A DNA stretch of 64,000 bases, taken from assembly GCF_001984825.2 (NCBI RefSeq), contig NZ_CP043318.1, forward strand, positions 4,712,001 through 4,776,000, written 5' to 3'. The DNA is from Enterobacter chengduensis (GTDB taxonomy: Bacteria; Pseudomonadota; Gammaproteobacteria; Enterobacterales; Enterobacteriaceae). Below, one piece after another: positions 12,045-22,844 of the stretch (its first letter is position 1; each line of letters opens with the position of its first letter). The translations under genes were made by a program, and so were the position numbers. The notes under the pieces are model-generated. The model saw only the letters and a program-made list of their open reading frames with translations, searched no databases and had not been told where the DNA came from.

Positions 12045-14227
12045 TCGCCCTCCCGCATCAGCCAGATGGTGGCAAGCGGCGGCAGCGTCAGGCTCAGGGA
12101 GTTTGGCCGCCCGTGGCTTTCGATGACGTCGCTCTGCACCAGCCCGCCGTTACCGGCGTTGCTGCCGTGGTAGTGCATCGAGTCGGTATTGAGGATTTCG
12201 CGCCACTTGCCCGGCTGATTGATGCCGAAGCGGTAGTGTTCACGCGGCACCGGCGTAAAGTTGCTGGCGACGATGATCTCGTTACCCGCCTTGTCACGTC
12301 GCACGAAGACAAACACCGAACGCTCGCGGTCGTCCACCACCAGCCACTCAAAGCCGTACGGATCGAAGTCGAGCTCGTGCAGCGCCTTGTGGTGGCGATA
12401 GGTCAGGTTCAGGTCGCGCACCAGGCGCTGCACGCCGTGGTGCCAGTTGTCGCCGCCTTCCAGCAGATGCCAGTCGAGGCTGGTGTCGTGGTTCCACTCT
12501 CGCCCCTGCGCGAACTCGTTGCCCATAAACAGCAGCTTTTTACCCGGAAAGGCAAACAGCCAGCCGTAGTAGGCGCGCAGGTTGGCAAACTTCTGCCACG
12601 CGTCGCCCGGCATGCGGTCGAGAATCGACTTTTTGCCGTGCACCACTTCATCGTGCGACAGCGGCAGCATGAAGTTTTCGGTGTAGTTGTAGAGTATCCC
12701 GAACGTCAGCTTATCGTGATGATACTTGCGGTGAACCGGATCCAGCTTCATGTAGTCGAGCGTGTCGTGCATCCAGCCGAGGTTCCACTTGTACCAGAAG
12801 CCCAGACCGCCCATTGACGGTGGACGGGAGACGCCGGCAAAGTCGGTCGACTCTTCCGCCATTGTCACCGCGCCCTCAACCTGCTCGCCAATAATGCGGT
12901 TGGTGTTACGCAGGAACTCAATCGCTTCCAGGTTTTCGCGGCCGCCAAATTCGTTCGGGATCCACTCGCCCTCTTTGCGGCTGTAGTCGCGGTAAATCAT
13001 CGACGCCACCGCATCCACGCGCAGGGCATCAATGCCGAAGCGCTCGATCCAGTACAGGGCGTTCCCGACCAGGTAGTTTGCAACCTCACGCCGACCGTAG
13101 TTGTAGATCAGCGTGTTCCAGTCCTGGTGATAGCCTTCGCGCGGGTCGCTGTGCTCGTACAGCTTTGTGCCGTCAAACTCTGCCAGCGCGAAATCATCCG
13201 CCGGGAAATGGCCCGGCACCCAGTCGAGGATGACGCTCAGCCCGGCGGCGTGCGCGGCATCAATAAAATAGCGGAAGTCATCGCGCGTGCCGAAGCGGCG
13301 GGTCGGCGCATAAAGACCGGTGGGCTGGTAGCCCCAGCTGCCGTCGAACGGATGCTCGTTGACCGGCAGCAGCTCAAGGTGGGTAAAACCCATCCATTTG
13401 GCGTACGGCACCAGCTGGTCGGCAAGCTCCCGGTAGCTGAGCCAGAAGTTGTTATCGGTGTGGCGACGCCAGGAGCCGAGATGCACTTCATAGACGGAGA
13501 TGGGGGCATCAAAACGGTTGGCCTGTTTACGCTCTTCCGTCTGGACCACCTTCTCCGGCAGGCCGCAAATCAGCGACGCCGTGTCCGGGCGCATCTGCGC
13601 CTCGAAGGCATACGGGTCGGCTTTAATGCGCAGCTTGCCGTGGGCGTCGATCATCTCGAATTTATACAGCTGCCCGTAGTGCGCCCCGGGGATAAACAGC
13701 TCCCAAATGCCGGTTTCCCGACGCAGGCGCATCGGGTGGCGGCGACCGTCCCAGTAGTTGAACTGGCCGACCACGGAGACGCGCTGGGCGTTAGGCGCCC
13801 ACACGGAGAACCGCGTGCCGGTAATGCCGTCCATGGTATCGGCATGGGCACCCAGCGTTTCATAAGGGCGAAGATGCGTTCCTTCGGAGAGCAGCCAGGC
13901 ATCCATCTCCTTCAGCAGAGGGCCAAAGCTGTAAGGATCGTCAATCAGGTTTTGCTGGCCGTGCCAGAGAACGGCGAGCTGATAGCGAAAAGGGTTTTTA
14001 CGGCGGGGCATCACGCCCGAGAAGAAGCCACGGGAATCGAGGCATTCAAGATTACCGACCTTGCGGCCGGTTTTGGGTTCAATCACCCAGACTTCCGTGG
14101 CATCCGGTAACAGTGCCCGAACTTCCAGCCCAGCCTCTGTACGGTGCATCCCCAGCACGGAAAAGGGGTCGGCAAAATGACCCGCAATAAGCGCATTAAT
14201 CACGTCTCTATCCACACGATCGGACAT
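12041..14227 (-). CDS. glgB: GlgB, 1,4-alpha-glucan branching enzyme
   Basis: GH13 branching enzyme of 728 residues, the length of E. coli GlgB. It cuts alpha-1,4 chains and rejoins them through alpha-1,6 bonds. Two N-terminal CBM48 modules (about 1-110 and 115-220, the second with [20 protein letters not shown]) precede the catalytic barrel. Catalytic motifs are [17 protein letters not shown] (nucleophile Asp), MAEESTDF (acid Glu) and [10 protein letters not shown]. The MSDRVDRDV start matches E. coli; a 30-codon upstream open frame is not conserved. It is the first gene of glgBXCAP. Confidence 0.97.
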   Translation of the reverse strand: MSDRVDRDVINALIAGHFADPFSVLGMHRTEAGLEVRALLPDATEVWVIEPKTGRKVGNLECLDSRGFFSGVMPRRKNPFRYQLAVLWHGQQNLIDDPYSFGPLLKEMDAWLLSEGTHLRPYETLGAHADTMDGITGTRFSVWAPNAQRVSVVGQFNYWDGRRHPMRLRRETGIWELFIPGAHYGQLYKFEMIDAHGKLRIKADPYAFEAQMRPDTASLICGLPEKVVQTEERKQANRFDAPISVYEVHLGSWRRHTDNNFWLSYRELADQLVPYAKWMGFTHLELLPVNEHPFDGSWGYQPTGLYAPTRRFGTRDDFRYFIDAAHAAGLSVILDWVPGHFPADDFALAEFDGTKLYEHSDPREGYHQDWNTLIYNYGRREVANYLVGNALYWIERFGIDALRVDAVASMIYRDYSRKEGEWIPNEFGGRENLEAIEFLRNTNRIIGEQVEGAVTMAEESTDFAGVSRPPSMGGLGFWYKWNLGWMHDTLDYMKLDPVHRKYHHDKLTFGILYNYTENFMLPLSHDEVVHGKKSILDRMPGDAWQKFANLRAYYGWLFAFPGKKLLFMGNEFAQGREWNHDTSLDWHLLEGGDNWHHGVQRLVRDLNLTYRHHKALHELDFDPYGFEWLVVDDRERSVFVFVRRDKAGNEIIVASNFTPVPREHYRFGINQPGKWREILNTDSMHYHGSNAGNGGLVQSDVIESHGRPNSLSLTLPPLATIWLMREGE

Positions 14228-14433
14228 GGTATTCATCCTGTTTTTTATGTCGTCCTTTTTAAGCGCTCCGGGACGACTTTTAATGTGACCTGAACGGGAC
14301 AGCACAAAAATGTGCATCCATTCTGTTCCGTTCGAACCTCAGGTAAGAAATGACTCTTCCTTAAAGCATAGCCAACGCTCTAGATGACTCCTGATAAAAA
14401 ATAAGGCATACGCGCGTTACTCCATGTAGTACG

Positions 14434-14462
14434 CAAAAAAAGGGGGTGAAAATCACCCCCGG
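14434..14462 (-). terminator. Terminator after asd
   Basis: On the minus strand a GGGGGTGATTTTCACCCCC hairpin is followed by a run of seven T. It lies immediately downstream of the asd stop codon, which makes it a strong intrinsic terminator. Confidence 0.9.
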
Positions 14463-14476
14463 TCGTTAACAAATTA

Positions 14477-15580
14477 TTACGCCAGCTGGCGCAGCATGCG
14501 GCGCAGCGGCTCGGCGGCGCCCCACAGAAGCTGGTCGCCGACGGTGAACGCGGAGAGGTACTCCGGCCCCATGTTCAGCTTGCGCAGGCGGCCAACCGGC
14601 GTGGTCAGCGTGCCGGTCACGGCAGCCGGGGTCAGCTCGCGCATGGTGATGTCGCGATCGTTTGGTACCACTTTCGCCCACGGATTGTGCGCGGCCAGCA
14701 GCTCTTCCACGGTCGGAATAGACACATCTTTTTTCAGTTTAATGGTGAAGGCCTGGCTGTGGCAGCGCAGCGCGCCGATACGTACGCACAGACCGTCAAC
14801 CGGAATGGTGTTCGCGGTATTGAGGATTTTGTTGGTCTCAGCCTGGCCCTTCCACTCTTCGCGGGTCTGGCCGTTATCCAGCTGTTTGTCGATCCACGGG
14901 ATCAGGCCGCCGGCCAGCGGTACGCCAAAGTTATCCACCGGCAGCGCGCCGCTGCGGGTCAAATCGGTGACTTTACGCTCGATGTCCAGGATTGCGGAGG
15001 CCGGGTTTGCCAGCTCGGTCGCGACGCTGTTATGCAGCTGGCCCATCTGGGTCAGCAGCTCGCGCATGTGGCGCGCGCCGCCGCCGGATGCGGCCTGGTA
15101 GGTCGCCACGGAGACCCATTCAACCAGATCCTGCGCGAACAGGCCGCCGAGGGACATCAGCATCAGGCTGACGGTGCAGTTACCGCCGACAAAGGTTTTC
15201 ACGCCGCTGTTCAGAGCGTCGGTGATAACCCCCTGGTTCACCGGGTCGAGAATGATAATGGCATCGTCCTTCATGCGCAGCGATGAGGCCGCGTCAATCC
15301 AGTAGCCCTGCCAGCCGCTTTCACGCAGCTTTGGATAGATTTCGTTGGTATAATCGCCGCCCTGGCACGTCACAATAATGTCGAGTGCCTTCAGCGCTTC
15401 CAGATCGTAAGCATCCTGCAACGTGCCTGTGGTACCACCAAAGGACGGAGCAGCCTGGCCAAGCTGAGAAGTGGAGAAGAAGACCGGGCGGATAGCGTCG
15501 AAGTCGCGCTCTTCAACCATGCGTTGCATGAGTACAGAGCCGACCATACCGCGCCAGCCGATAAAACCAACGTTTTTCAT
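14477..15580 (-). CDS. asd: Asd, aspartate-semialdehyde dehydrogenase
   Basis: NADPH-dependent enzyme of 367 residues that converts aspartyl-4-phosphate to aspartate-4-semialdehyde, the branch-point precursor of lysine, diaminopimelate, threonine and methionine. The N-terminal NADP motif is [17 protein letters not shown]. The active-site cysteine is in [11 protein letters not shown] (about residue 135), and the second catalytic region with His is [15 protein letters not shown]. It is a single gene between glgB and yhgN, as in E. coli. It is essential for cell-wall synthesis because it supplies diaminopimelate. Confidence 0.98.
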   Translation of the reverse strand: MKNVGFIGWRGMVGSVLMQRMVEERDFDAIRPVFFSTSQLGQAAPSFGGTTGTLQDAYDLEALKALDIIVTCQGGDYTNEIYPKLRESGWQGYWIDAASSLRMKDDAIIILDPVNQGVITDALNSGVKTFVGGNCTVSLMLMSLGGLFAQDLVEWVSVATYQAASGGGARHMRELLTQMGQLHNSVATELANPASAILDIERKVTDLTRSGALPVDNFGVPLAGGLIPWIDKQLDNGQTREEWKGQAETNKILNTANTIPVDGLCVRIGALRCHSQAFTIKLKKDVSIPTVEELLAAHNPWAKVVPNDRDITMRELTPAAVTGTLTTPVGRLRKLNMGPEYLSAFTVGDQLLWGAAEPLRRMLRQLA

Positions 15581-15757
15581 AGCATTTTTTTCCTGCTGAG
15601 GGTGTGTGCTGATTGTGCAAGCCAGTATTGAACTGGGATATGCTTCACATTACAAAATGCTGCCAAAGTCGCAAGCGAAATTAATCGATGATTGCCCGGC
15701 AATCAGTAATACAGCTAATTATCATAATAACCATAGAGATGTTCAGGGATAATTTAC

Positions 15758-16351
15758 ATGAGTGAAATCATTTCCGCCGCGGTTTTATTGATCCTGATTA
15801 TGGATCCCCTGGGTAACCTGCCTATCTTCATGTCGGTGCTAAAGCACACCGAGCCGAAGCGCCGCCGGGCGATCATGATCCGCGAGCTGCTCATCGCCCT
15901 GCTGGTGATGTTTATCTTCCTGTTTGCAGGTGAAAAAATTCTCGCGTTCCTGAACCTGCGCGCTGAAACCGTGTCGATTTCCGGCGGGATCATTCTGTTC
16001 CTGATTGCCATTAAGATGATTTTCCCGAGCGCGGAAGGCAGCAGCAGCGGCCTGCCCGCGGGTGAAGAGCCGTTTATCGTGCCGCTGGCGATTCCCCTCG
16101 TCGCGGGGCCGACCATTCTGGCCACCCTGATGCTGCTTTCGCATCAGTATCCGAACCAGATGAGCCACCTGGTGATTGCCCTACTGATCGCCTGGGGCGG
16201 GACGTTTATTATCCTGCTGCAGTCTTCGCTGTTCCTGCGCCTGCTGGGCGAGAAAGGGGTGAACGCGCTGGAACGCCTGATGGGGCTGATTCTGGTGATG
16301 ATGGCGACGCAGATGTTCCTGGACGGGATCCGCGCGTGGATGAAAGGCTAG
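15758..16351 (+). CDS. yhgN: YhgN, MarC-family membrane protein
   Basis: Integral inner-membrane protein of 197 residues with about six hydrophobic segments, belonging to the MarC/YchE/YhgN family. The family motif IMDPLGNLPIFMSVLKHTEP is at the N-terminus. Its molecular function is unknown. It stands alone, divergent from asd, and ends in an intrinsic terminator. In E. coli gntU follows; here the next feature is the IS110 element. Confidence 0.93.
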   Translation: MSEIISAAVLLILIMDPLGNLPIFMSVLKHTEPKRRRAIMIRELLIALLVMFIFLFAGEKILAFLNLRAETVSISGGIILFLIAIKMIFPSAEGSSSGLPAGEEPFIVPLAIPLVAGPTILATLMLLSHQYPNQMSHLVIALLIAWGGTFIILLQSSLFLRLLGEKGVNALERLMGLILVMMATQMFLDGIRAWMKG

Positions 16352-16360
16352 GTAAACGCA

Positions 16361-16388
16361 AAACGGCAATCAAAGATTGCCGTTTTTA
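16361..16388 (+). terminator. Terminator after yhgN
   Basis: An ACGGCAAT-CAAAG-ATTGCCGT hairpin followed by TTTT lies about ten bases after the yhgN stop codon. Confidence 0.88.
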
Positions 16389-16395
16389 GTGTTTT

Positions 16396-16428
16396 CTCCC
16401 TCTCCCCGTGGGAGAGGGCCGGGGTGAG
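16396..16428. repeat. Left part of extragenic palindrome split by the IS
   Basis: CCCTCTCCCCGTGGGAGAGG followed by GCCGGGGTGAG is part of the same repeat as at 920-966. The remaining part, GGGCATCAGGCCGCA, resumes at 17598 on the other side of the IS. Joined through one shared AG (CT on the minus strand), the two pieces rebuild an uninterrupted repeat. Confidence 0.85.
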
Positions 16429-16457
16429 CAGCTGTGTTTAAAGTCAACAGCTGACGA

Positions 16458-17577
<1,120 letters not shown>

Positions 17578-17596
17578 AAGTGACTTTAAACATACA

Positions 17597-17610
17597 AGGG
17601 CATCAGGCCG
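17597..17610. repeat. Right part of extragenic palindrome split by the IS
   Basis: AGGGCATCAGGCCG continues the repeat interrupted at 16428. Its minus strand reads CGGCCTGATGCC-CT, identical to the intact repeat after malT. Confidence 0.8.
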
Positions 17611-17625
17611 CAGAGGACGTATTTT

Positions 17626-17660
17626 TGCCGGGTGGCGGCTTCGTCTTACCCGGCCTACAA
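17626..17660. repeat. REP palindrome after tusA
   Basis: TTGCCGGGTGGCGGCTTCGT and TTACCCGGCCTAC form a single classic REP unit directly downstream of the tusA stop codon. It is the same family as the pair at 4781-4851. Confidence 0.8.
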
Positions 17661-17663
17661 AAC

Positions 17664-17906
17664 TTAGCCCTTACGAATCAAATATCGATACGGCAGCGCT
17701 TCTGTCTGCTGTGCCACCAGCTCATGCTCCATAAAGGTACAAAAACCGGGAATATCGCGGGTCGTGGCCGGGTCGTCGGCAACGATCAGCAGCGTTTCAC
17801 CGGACTGCATATTGCGCACGGTTTTACGCACCATCATTACCGGTTCCGGGCAGCGAAGGCCCTGGGCATCAAGGGTGTGGTCTGGGCTGGAAAACAGGTC
17901 GGTCAT
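17664..17906 (-). CDS. tusA: TusA, sulfur carrier protein
   Basis: Small sulfur carrier of 80 residues. It receives persulfide sulfur from IscS on Cys19 ([17 protein letters not shown]) and passes it to TusBCD for 2-thiouridine formation in tRNA, and to other sulfur pathways. The CPxP motif is intact. The [13 protein letters not shown] start matches E. coli; the longer upstream frame is not conserved. In E. coli zntA lies on its 3' side; here the IS110 element does. It is divergent from yhhQ. Confidence 0.96.
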   Translation of the reverse strand: MTDLFSSPDHTLDAQGLRCPEPVMMVRKTVRNMQSGETLLIVADDPATTRDIPGFCTFMEHELVAQQTEALPYRYLIRKG

Positions 17907-18035
17907 GGTCTTCTCGGTCTGGTAAAAACGGCTGTAGTTTACGCCCGGTTGCGCGCAATGCAAACCAGGTTAACGATTGCGTAAAAATCAACCATTGCAA
18001 TGTCCGGCTAAAGCAGTATCATGCTGCGGTTTTTA

Positions 18036-18070
18036 TTGGGTTCCCTCACCCCAACGTATAAAAAGGTCAC
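18036..18070 (+). promoter_or_regulatory. preQ1 class I riboswitch before yhhQ (candidate)
   Basis: The 38 bases before the yhhQ ATG can fold as a preQ1-I aptamer: a TTGGG/CCCAA stem, a loop beginning TTCCCTCAC, then an A-rich linker (TATAAAAA) and AGG. Loop bases CCT can pair with AGG to make the pseudoknot, and that AGG is the Shine-Dalgarno sequence seven bases before the ATG. Ligand binding would thus hide the ribosome site. YhhQ transports queuosine precursors, which fits. A covariance-model search (Rfam PreQ1) would settle it. Confidence 0.62.
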
Positions 18071-18073
18071 AAT

Positions 18074-18739
18074 ATGACGCAGTTTTCTGAATCACAGCGC
18101 GTAAAAGCGTTGTTCTGGCTTTCGCTTTTCCATTTGCTGGTGATCACCTCCAGCAACTATCTGGTGCAGCTCCCGATCTCCATCTTTGGTTTCCATACGA
18201 CCTGGGGCGCGTTCAGCTTTCCGTTTATTTTCCTCGCCACGGATTTAACCGTGCGTATCTTTGGCGCCCCGCTGGCTCGCCGCATTATTTTTGCGGTCAT
18301 GCTTCCGGCGCTGTTCATCTCGTACGTAGTGTCGTCTCTGTTTTATATGGGAAGCTGGCAGGGCATCGAGGCGTTAACCCAATTCAACCTGTTTGTCGCC
18401 CGTATCGCTGCGGCAAGCTTTATGGCCTACGCGCTGGGGCAGATCCTCGACGTGCACGTGTTTAACCGCCTGCGTCGGAACCATCGCTGGTGGATGGCGC
18501 CTACTGCCTCCACGCTGTTCGGTAACGTGAGCGATACGCTGGCCTTCTTCTTCATAGCCTTCTGGCGCAGCCCGGACGCGTTCATGGCCGAGCACTGGAT
18601 GGAAATCGCGCTGGTGGACTACTGCTTCAAGGTCCTCATCAGCATTGTTTTCTTCCTGCCGATGTACGGCTTACTGCTCAATATGCTGCTGAAAAGGCTG
18701 GCAGATAAATCTGAAATCACGGCATTGCAGGCTGGTTAA
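18074..18739 (+). CDS. yhhQ: YhhQ, queuosine precursor (preQ0/preQ1) transporter
   Basis: Inner-membrane protein of 221 residues, the length of E. coli YhhQ, with about six membrane segments. The family (COG1738, VUT) imports 7-cyano- and 7-aminomethyl-7-deazaguanine for queuosine tRNA modification. Characteristic segments are VQLPISIFGFHTTWGAFSFP and FPFIFLATDLTVRIFG near the N-terminus and GNVSDTLAFFFIAFW in the middle. A likely preQ1 riboswitch overlaps its ribosome-binding site. It is followed by dcrB and divergent from tusA. Confidence 0.93.
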   Translation: MTQFSESQRVKALFWLSLFHLLVITSSNYLVQLPISIFGFHTTWGAFSFPFIFLATDLTVRIFGAPLARRIIFAVMLPALFISYVVSSLFYMGSWQGIEALTQFNLFVARIAAASFMAYALGQILDVHVFNRLRRNHRWWMAPTASTLFGNVSDTLAFFFIAFWRSPDAFMAEHWMEIALVDYCFKVLISIVFFLPMYGLLLNMLLKRLADKSEITALQAG

Positions 18740-18811
18740 GGGTTCGCTTTATCAGTTGTGATAAGATGAGCAAATGAGCCGTTATGGCCGTTTATCGAAA
18801 GGAAGAAGTCA

Positions 18812-19369
18812 ATGCGCAATCTGGTTAAATATGTCGGGATTGGCCTGCTGGTTGTGGGTCTTGCAGCCTGTGATAACAGCGACACGAAAACGCCTGCTCA
18901 GGGCGCATCCGCAGAGAGCAACGCGACCGGTCAGCCGGTGAATCTGATGGATGGCAAACTCACTTTCTCTCTGCCAGCCGATATGACTGACCAGAGCGGC
19001 AAGCTGGGCACCCAGGCGAACAACATGCACGTTTACTCCGACGCAACCGGGCAGAAAGCGGTCATTGTGATTGTGGGCGACGACACCAGCGAAGACCTGG
19101 CCGTGCTGTCCAAACGTCTGGAAGATCAGCAGCGCGGCCGCGACCCGCAGCTGCAGGTGGTGACCAATAAATCCATCGAGCTGAAAGGCCACACGCTGCA
19201 ACAGCTGGACAGCATCATCTCCGCCAAAGGCCAGACCGCCTGGTCTTCTGTCGTGCTGGGCAAGGTCGATAACAAACTGCTGACCCTGCAGATCACCCTG
19301 CCAGCGGAAGATCAGCAGAAAGCGCAGACGGCGGCTGAAAACATCATTAACACCATCGTGATCCAGTAA
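18812..19369 (+). CDS. dcrB: DcrB, periplasmic-facing lipoprotein
   Basis: Lipoprotein of 185 residues. The signal peptide ends in the lipobox VGLAACDN with the lipidated Cys at residue 20. E. coli DcrB is needed for DNA entry of phages C1 and C6 and contributes to lipoprotein maturation and membrane integrity. The mature domain (about 45-185) is the conserved DcrB fold. It ends three bases from the convergent yhhS gene, with no separate terminator visible between them. Confidence 0.94.
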   Translation: MRNLVKYVGIGLLVVGLAACDNSDTKTPAQGASAESNATGQPVNLMDGKLTFSLPADMTDQSGKLGTQANNMHVYSDATGQKAVIVIVGDDTSEDLAVLSKRLEDQQRGRDPQLQVVTNKSIELKGHTLQQLDSIISAKGQTAWSSVVLGKVDNKLLTLQITLPAEDQQKAQTAAENIINTIVIQ

Positions 19370-19372
19370 CCT

Positions 19373-20590
19373 TCACGATGATGACGTGGCCTCCGGTGCC
19401 TGCACCGGGGGCCCTTTTTTTAGCCGCCACGTCAGCAGCAGCGCAATGACCACCAGACCCGCCGCGGCAAGATAAATCACCGGCACGCCTGCCCAGGCCA
19501 TCACCAGCCCCGCCAGCGGGCCGGTAATGCCTAACGACATATCCATAAACACCGTATAGGTCGCCAGCGCCGCGCCCTGATTCTGCTGCGGCACGGCTTT
19601 TACCGCCACCACGCCCAGCGCCGGGAAGACCAGGGAAAAGCCTGCCCCCGCGAGAAACACGCCCACCTTCGCGACCCAGGGCACCATCGCTATTCCGGTC
19701 AGCAGCAGCCCGACAATCTCTATCGCAAAGCAGATCATCGCCACGTTCAGCCCGCCCAGGCGGTTGATGCCGTTAGGAAAAAGCAGGCGGGCGCCAACAA
19801 ACGCACAGCTGAACAGGGTTAACGCAAAGGCCGCGCCGTCCCAGCCTTTGGCGTCGTAGAACAGGGTAATGAAGGTCGCAATGACGCCGAAACCGGTGGT
19901 CGCCAGGGCCAGGGCCATGCCGTACGGCCAGACGCGTCCCAGCACCGCCCGAAACGGCAGCGGCTTGCCCTTGCTGGCCTTCACCTTCGGGCGCGGCAGC
20001 GCAAACAGGATCGCCAGCAGCGCGACCGCCATAATGGTGATGGAAAGCCCATATAGCCCGCCAAGCGCATAGCAGGCCACGCCGAGCGGCGCCCCAAGCG
20101 CCATCGCGCCGTAAGTGACAATCCCGTTCCAGGAGATCACCCGGCCAATGTGCGGCGCGCCAACCACCCCCACGCCCCACAGCGTCGAGCCGGTTCCCGC
20201 CAGGCTTTGCCCAATACCGAGGATGACGCGGCCCAGGCAGAGCAGCGCCAGGCTGACCAGCGGCCAGTGGCTTGTGGTGGCCGCCAGCAGGTAGCTCAGG
20301 CCGCTGAGGAAGCAGCCGCACAGCCCCACTACTACAATGCTTTTTGGCCCGAACGCGTCCGCGTAGCGCCCGGCATGCGGGCGGCTGAGAAGCGTAGCGA
20401 AATACTGCAGGCTAATTACCAGCCCCGCCCAGAAGGCGCTGAAGCCCATCACGTCATGGACATAGCCCGGCAGGACCGCCAGCGGCAGGCCGATGGTCAG
20501 ATAGCTGGCAAAGTTAAAAATCACAACGGAAACGATGCGCAGATTGAGGCGCAGTCCGCTCAGTGCCGGTTCAGCGGCGGGTTCGGGCAT
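19373..20590 (-). CDS. yhhS: YhhS, major facilitator superfamily transporter
   Basis: Twelve-segment MFS permease of 405 residues, as in E. coli YhhS. The MFS loop motif between segments 2 and 3 is LLSRPHAGRYADAFGPKS. E. coli YhhS has been linked to drug and arabinose efflux, but its natural substrate is unclear. It is convergent with dcrB and divergent from yhhT. Confidence 0.92.
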   Translation of the reverse strand: MPEPAAEPALSGLRLNLRIVSVVIFNFASYLTIGLPLAVLPGYVHDVMGFSAFWAGLVISLQYFATLLSRPHAGRYADAFGPKSIVVVGLCGCFLSGLSYLLAATTSHWPLVSLALLCLGRVILGIGQSLAGTGSTLWGVGVVGAPHIGRVISWNGIVTYGAMALGAPLGVACYALGGLYGLSITIMAVALLAILFALPRPKVKASKGKPLPFRAVLGRVWPYGMALALATTGFGVIATFITLFYDAKGWDGAAFALTLFSCAFVGARLLFPNGINRLGGLNVAMICFAIEIVGLLLTGIAMVPWVAKVGVFLAGAGFSLVFPALGVVAVKAVPQQNQGAALATYTVFMDMSLGITGPLAGLVMAWAGVPVIYLAAAGLVVIALLLTWRLKKGPPVQAPEATSSS

Positions 20591-20734
20591 GGGGTTCTAC
20601 CTGGATTTTTACAACAGTGTTTCACTATTACCACGGCGCCATAAGAAAATCAGCCCCGACTTTCAGATTAACGGTGCCAGACGAAGCGAGGCCCGGGCAC
20701 TACACTTACCGGGTCATCATATTAAGGAACACGC

Positions 20735-21784
20735 ATGATCGCTAACCCGTCCGACAAAGCAGGACTCCACATCTTATTAAAGCTCGCCTGTCTGGTGGTT
20801 ATCCTTGCGGGTATCCATGCTGCTGCCGACATTATTGTTCAGCTCCTGCTGGCGCTCTTTTTTGCCATCGTGCTTAATCCGCTGGTCACCTGGTTTTTAC
20901 GCCGTGGGGTGAGCCGTCCGGTTGCCATCACCATCGTCGTCATCGTGATGCTGATTGCCCTGACGGCGCTCTTCGGCGTGCTGGCGGCCTCGCTGAGTGA
21001 ATTCTCCACCATGCTGCCGCAGTACAACAAAGAGCTGACGCGTAAAATTGTGGCGCTGCAGGAGATGGTGCCCTTTCTTAATCTGCATATCTCACCCGAA
21101 CGGATGCTGCGCAGGATGGATTCCGAAAAGGTCATGACCTATGCAACCACCCTGATGACGGGGCTGTCCGGCGCGATGGCCAGCATTCTGCTGCTGGTCA
21201 TGACGGTAGTGTTTATGCTGTTCGAAGTCCGCCACGTCCCCTATAAGCTGCGCTTTGCGTTAAATAATCCGCAGATCCACATTGCCGGCCTGCACCGGGC
21301 GCTGAAGGGCGTCTCTAAATATCTGGCGCTGAAAACCCTCCTGAGCGTCTGGACGGGGGTGATTGTCTGGCTCGGGCTGATGCTGATGGACGTGCAGTTC
21401 GCGCTGATGTGGGGCGTGCTGGCCTTTCTGCTGAACTACGTGCCCAATATTGGCGCAGTGCTTTCCGCCGTGCCGCCAATGATTCAGGCGTTTCTGTTTA
21501 ACGGTTTTTACGAATGCATGCTGGTCGGCGCGCTGTTCCTCGTCGTGCATATGGTGCTGGGGAATATTCTTGAGCCGCGCATGATGGGACACCGGCTCGG
21601 CATGTCGACGCTGGTGGTGTTTTTATCCTTACTGGTTTGGGGATGGCTGCTCGGCCCGGTCGGGATGCTGCTGTCTGTCCCCCTGACCAGCGTGTGTAAG
21701 ATCTGGATGGAGACCACCAAAGGCGGCAGCAAGCTGGCGATCCTGCTCGGGCCGGGGCGGCCAAAAAGCCGGTTACCGGGCTAA
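20735..21784 (+). CDS. yhhT: YhhT, AI-2E/PerM-family membrane protein
   Basis: Integral membrane protein of 349 residues with about eight membrane segments and a hydrophilic stretch between segments 3 and 4 (about residues 90-130). It belongs to the AI-2 exporter/PerM family. The family segment NYVPNIGAVLSAVPP lies at about 230-245, and GNILEPRMMGHRLGMSTLVV in the C-terminal half. The substrate of YhhT is not known. The order yhhS-yhhT-acpT is as in E. coli. Confidence 0.92.
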   Translation: MIANPSDKAGLHILLKLACLVVILAGIHAAADIIVQLLLALFFAIVLNPLVTWFLRRGVSRPVAITIVVIVMLIALTALFGVLAASLSEFSTMLPQYNKELTRKIVALQEMVPFLNLHISPERMLRRMDSEKVMTYATTLMTGLSGAMASILLLVMTVVFMLFEVRHVPYKLRFALNNPQIHIAGLHRALKGVSKYLALKTLLSVWTGVIVWLGLMLMDVQFALMWGVLAFLLNYVPNIGAVLSAVPPMIQAFLFNGFYECMLVGALFLVVHMVLGNILEPRMMGHRLGMSTLVVFLSLLVWGWLLGPVGMLLSVPLTSVCKIWMETTKGGSKLAILLGPGRPKSRLPG

Positions 21785-21886
21785 GCCGCTGGTCGGGTTA
21801 GCCATTACCGGGGACAATAGATTATAGTAATGGTTTCGCTGCGCAACTTTGCGACGCGCTGTTTTGACTGAAGGGCCAGACGTTAT

Positions 21887-22507
21887 ATGTACCAGGTTTT
21901 TCTGGGAAAAATCTCCTCGCTGAGCGCCAGCCGCTGGGCTGAAGCGCTTTCCCGACACGCGCCGGAAGGCAATCAGCGCGCGCGCTGGCTGGCGGGACGC
22001 GGGTTGCTTTCGCGTCTGCTGGCCCCGGCGTCGCTCCCGGAGATTATCCACAACGAACAGGGGAAGCCCCTTTTTGCCGGCGACTATCCGCTGTGGTTTA
22101 GCCTTAGCCACTCGGATGATGACATTGCGTTAATTATCAGTGATGAAGGCAACGTGGGCTGTTCCCTGGAGCGTATTCGCCCGCAGGATAACTGGCACAC
22201 GCTCGCCAATGCCGTCTTCAGCGGCGGCGAGCATGAAGAGCTGGAAAAGGAAACGCCAGAGCGCCAGCTTACGGCATTCTGGCGCATCTGGACGCGGAAG
22301 GAAGCGATCGTTAAGCAGTGCGGCGGCCATGCCTGGCAAATGGTGAGCATTGACAGTACCGCCAGCGCGTTTCACTCGGTCAGCCACTGCCGAATAGACT
22401 CGCTGAGTCTTGCGGTCTGTACCGCGACGCCCTTCGAGCTCAGCGCCGGGCTGATCCACTCTGCTGACGACGTGCTGGTCGAAAAATCGTCAACACGCCC
22501 AGAATAA
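21887..22507 (+). CDS. acpT: AcpT, holo-ACP synthase-type phosphopantetheinyl transferase with altered metal site
   Basis: Sfp-type 4'-phosphopantetheinyl transferase of 206 residues, aligned over its length with E. coli AcpT. The active-site segment WRIWTRKEAIVK (Glu139) is intact. The metal-binding motif that reads GCDIE in E. coli AcpT is GCSLE here, so the Asp is replaced by Ser93 (codon TCC at 22163-22165). This Asp binds magnesium in the Sfp family, so activity may be changed or lost. In E. coli, AcpT serves carrier proteins of a secondary gene cluster and can weakly replace AcpS. Its 3' end overlaps the convergent arnF by 68 bases. Confidence 0.88.
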   Translation: MYQVFLGKISSLSASRWAEALSRHAPEGNQRARWLAGRGLLSRLLAPASLPEIIHNEQGKPLFAGDYPLWFSLSHSDDDIALIISDEGNVGCSLERIRPQDNWHTLANAVFSGGEHEELEKETPERQLTAFWRIWTRKEAIVKQCGGHAWQMVSIDSTASAFHSVSHCRIDSLSLAVCTATPFELSAGLIHSADDVLVEKSSTRPE

Positions 22508-22844
22508 TAAATCCGACCCCCACCAGCCCGTGCCATGAGAAGCGCTCCTCCCAGCCCGGCAGCAGGATCGCGGCACCCCACACCAGGATGTAGCTGAGGC
22601 TCAGCAAGGCATACGCTTTGCTGAGCGCCATGCGATGCAGCGCCAGATACCAGCAGCCCATAGAGGCCACATACCCCATCAGCCCCAGCAGCAGCGCGCC
22701 GGTGCCGGATGAGAAGTGCCACAGCGCGGAAATAAGCGCCAGAACATCGCTGACGGGCGGCAGTGCCTGCATGGCATCGCGCAGCAACAGCTGCGCCGCG
22801 CTGACTAACAGCACGCTGCATAACGCCCAGAATGCCCCTTTCAC
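22440..22844 (-). CDS. arnF: ArnF, undecaprenyl-phosphate-L-Ara4N flippase subunit
   Basis: Small membrane protein of 134 residues with four predicted membrane segments (EamA-like small multidrug-resistance fold). With ArnE it is thought to flip undecaprenyl-phosphate-L-Ara4N to the periplasmic face of the inner membrane. It is the last gene of arnBCADTEF, and its start overlaps the arnE stop region by four bases. The 3' end runs 68 bases into the opposite strand of acpT, so the C-terminus ([13 protein letters not shown]) is encoded within acpT. Confidence 0.9.
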   Translation of the reverse strand: MKGAFWALCSVLLVSAAQLLLRDAMQALPPVSDVLALISALWHFSSGTGALLLGLMGYVASMGCWYLALHRMALSKAYALLSLSYILVWGAAILLPGWEERFSWHGLVGVGFIILGVLTIFRPARRQQSGSARR

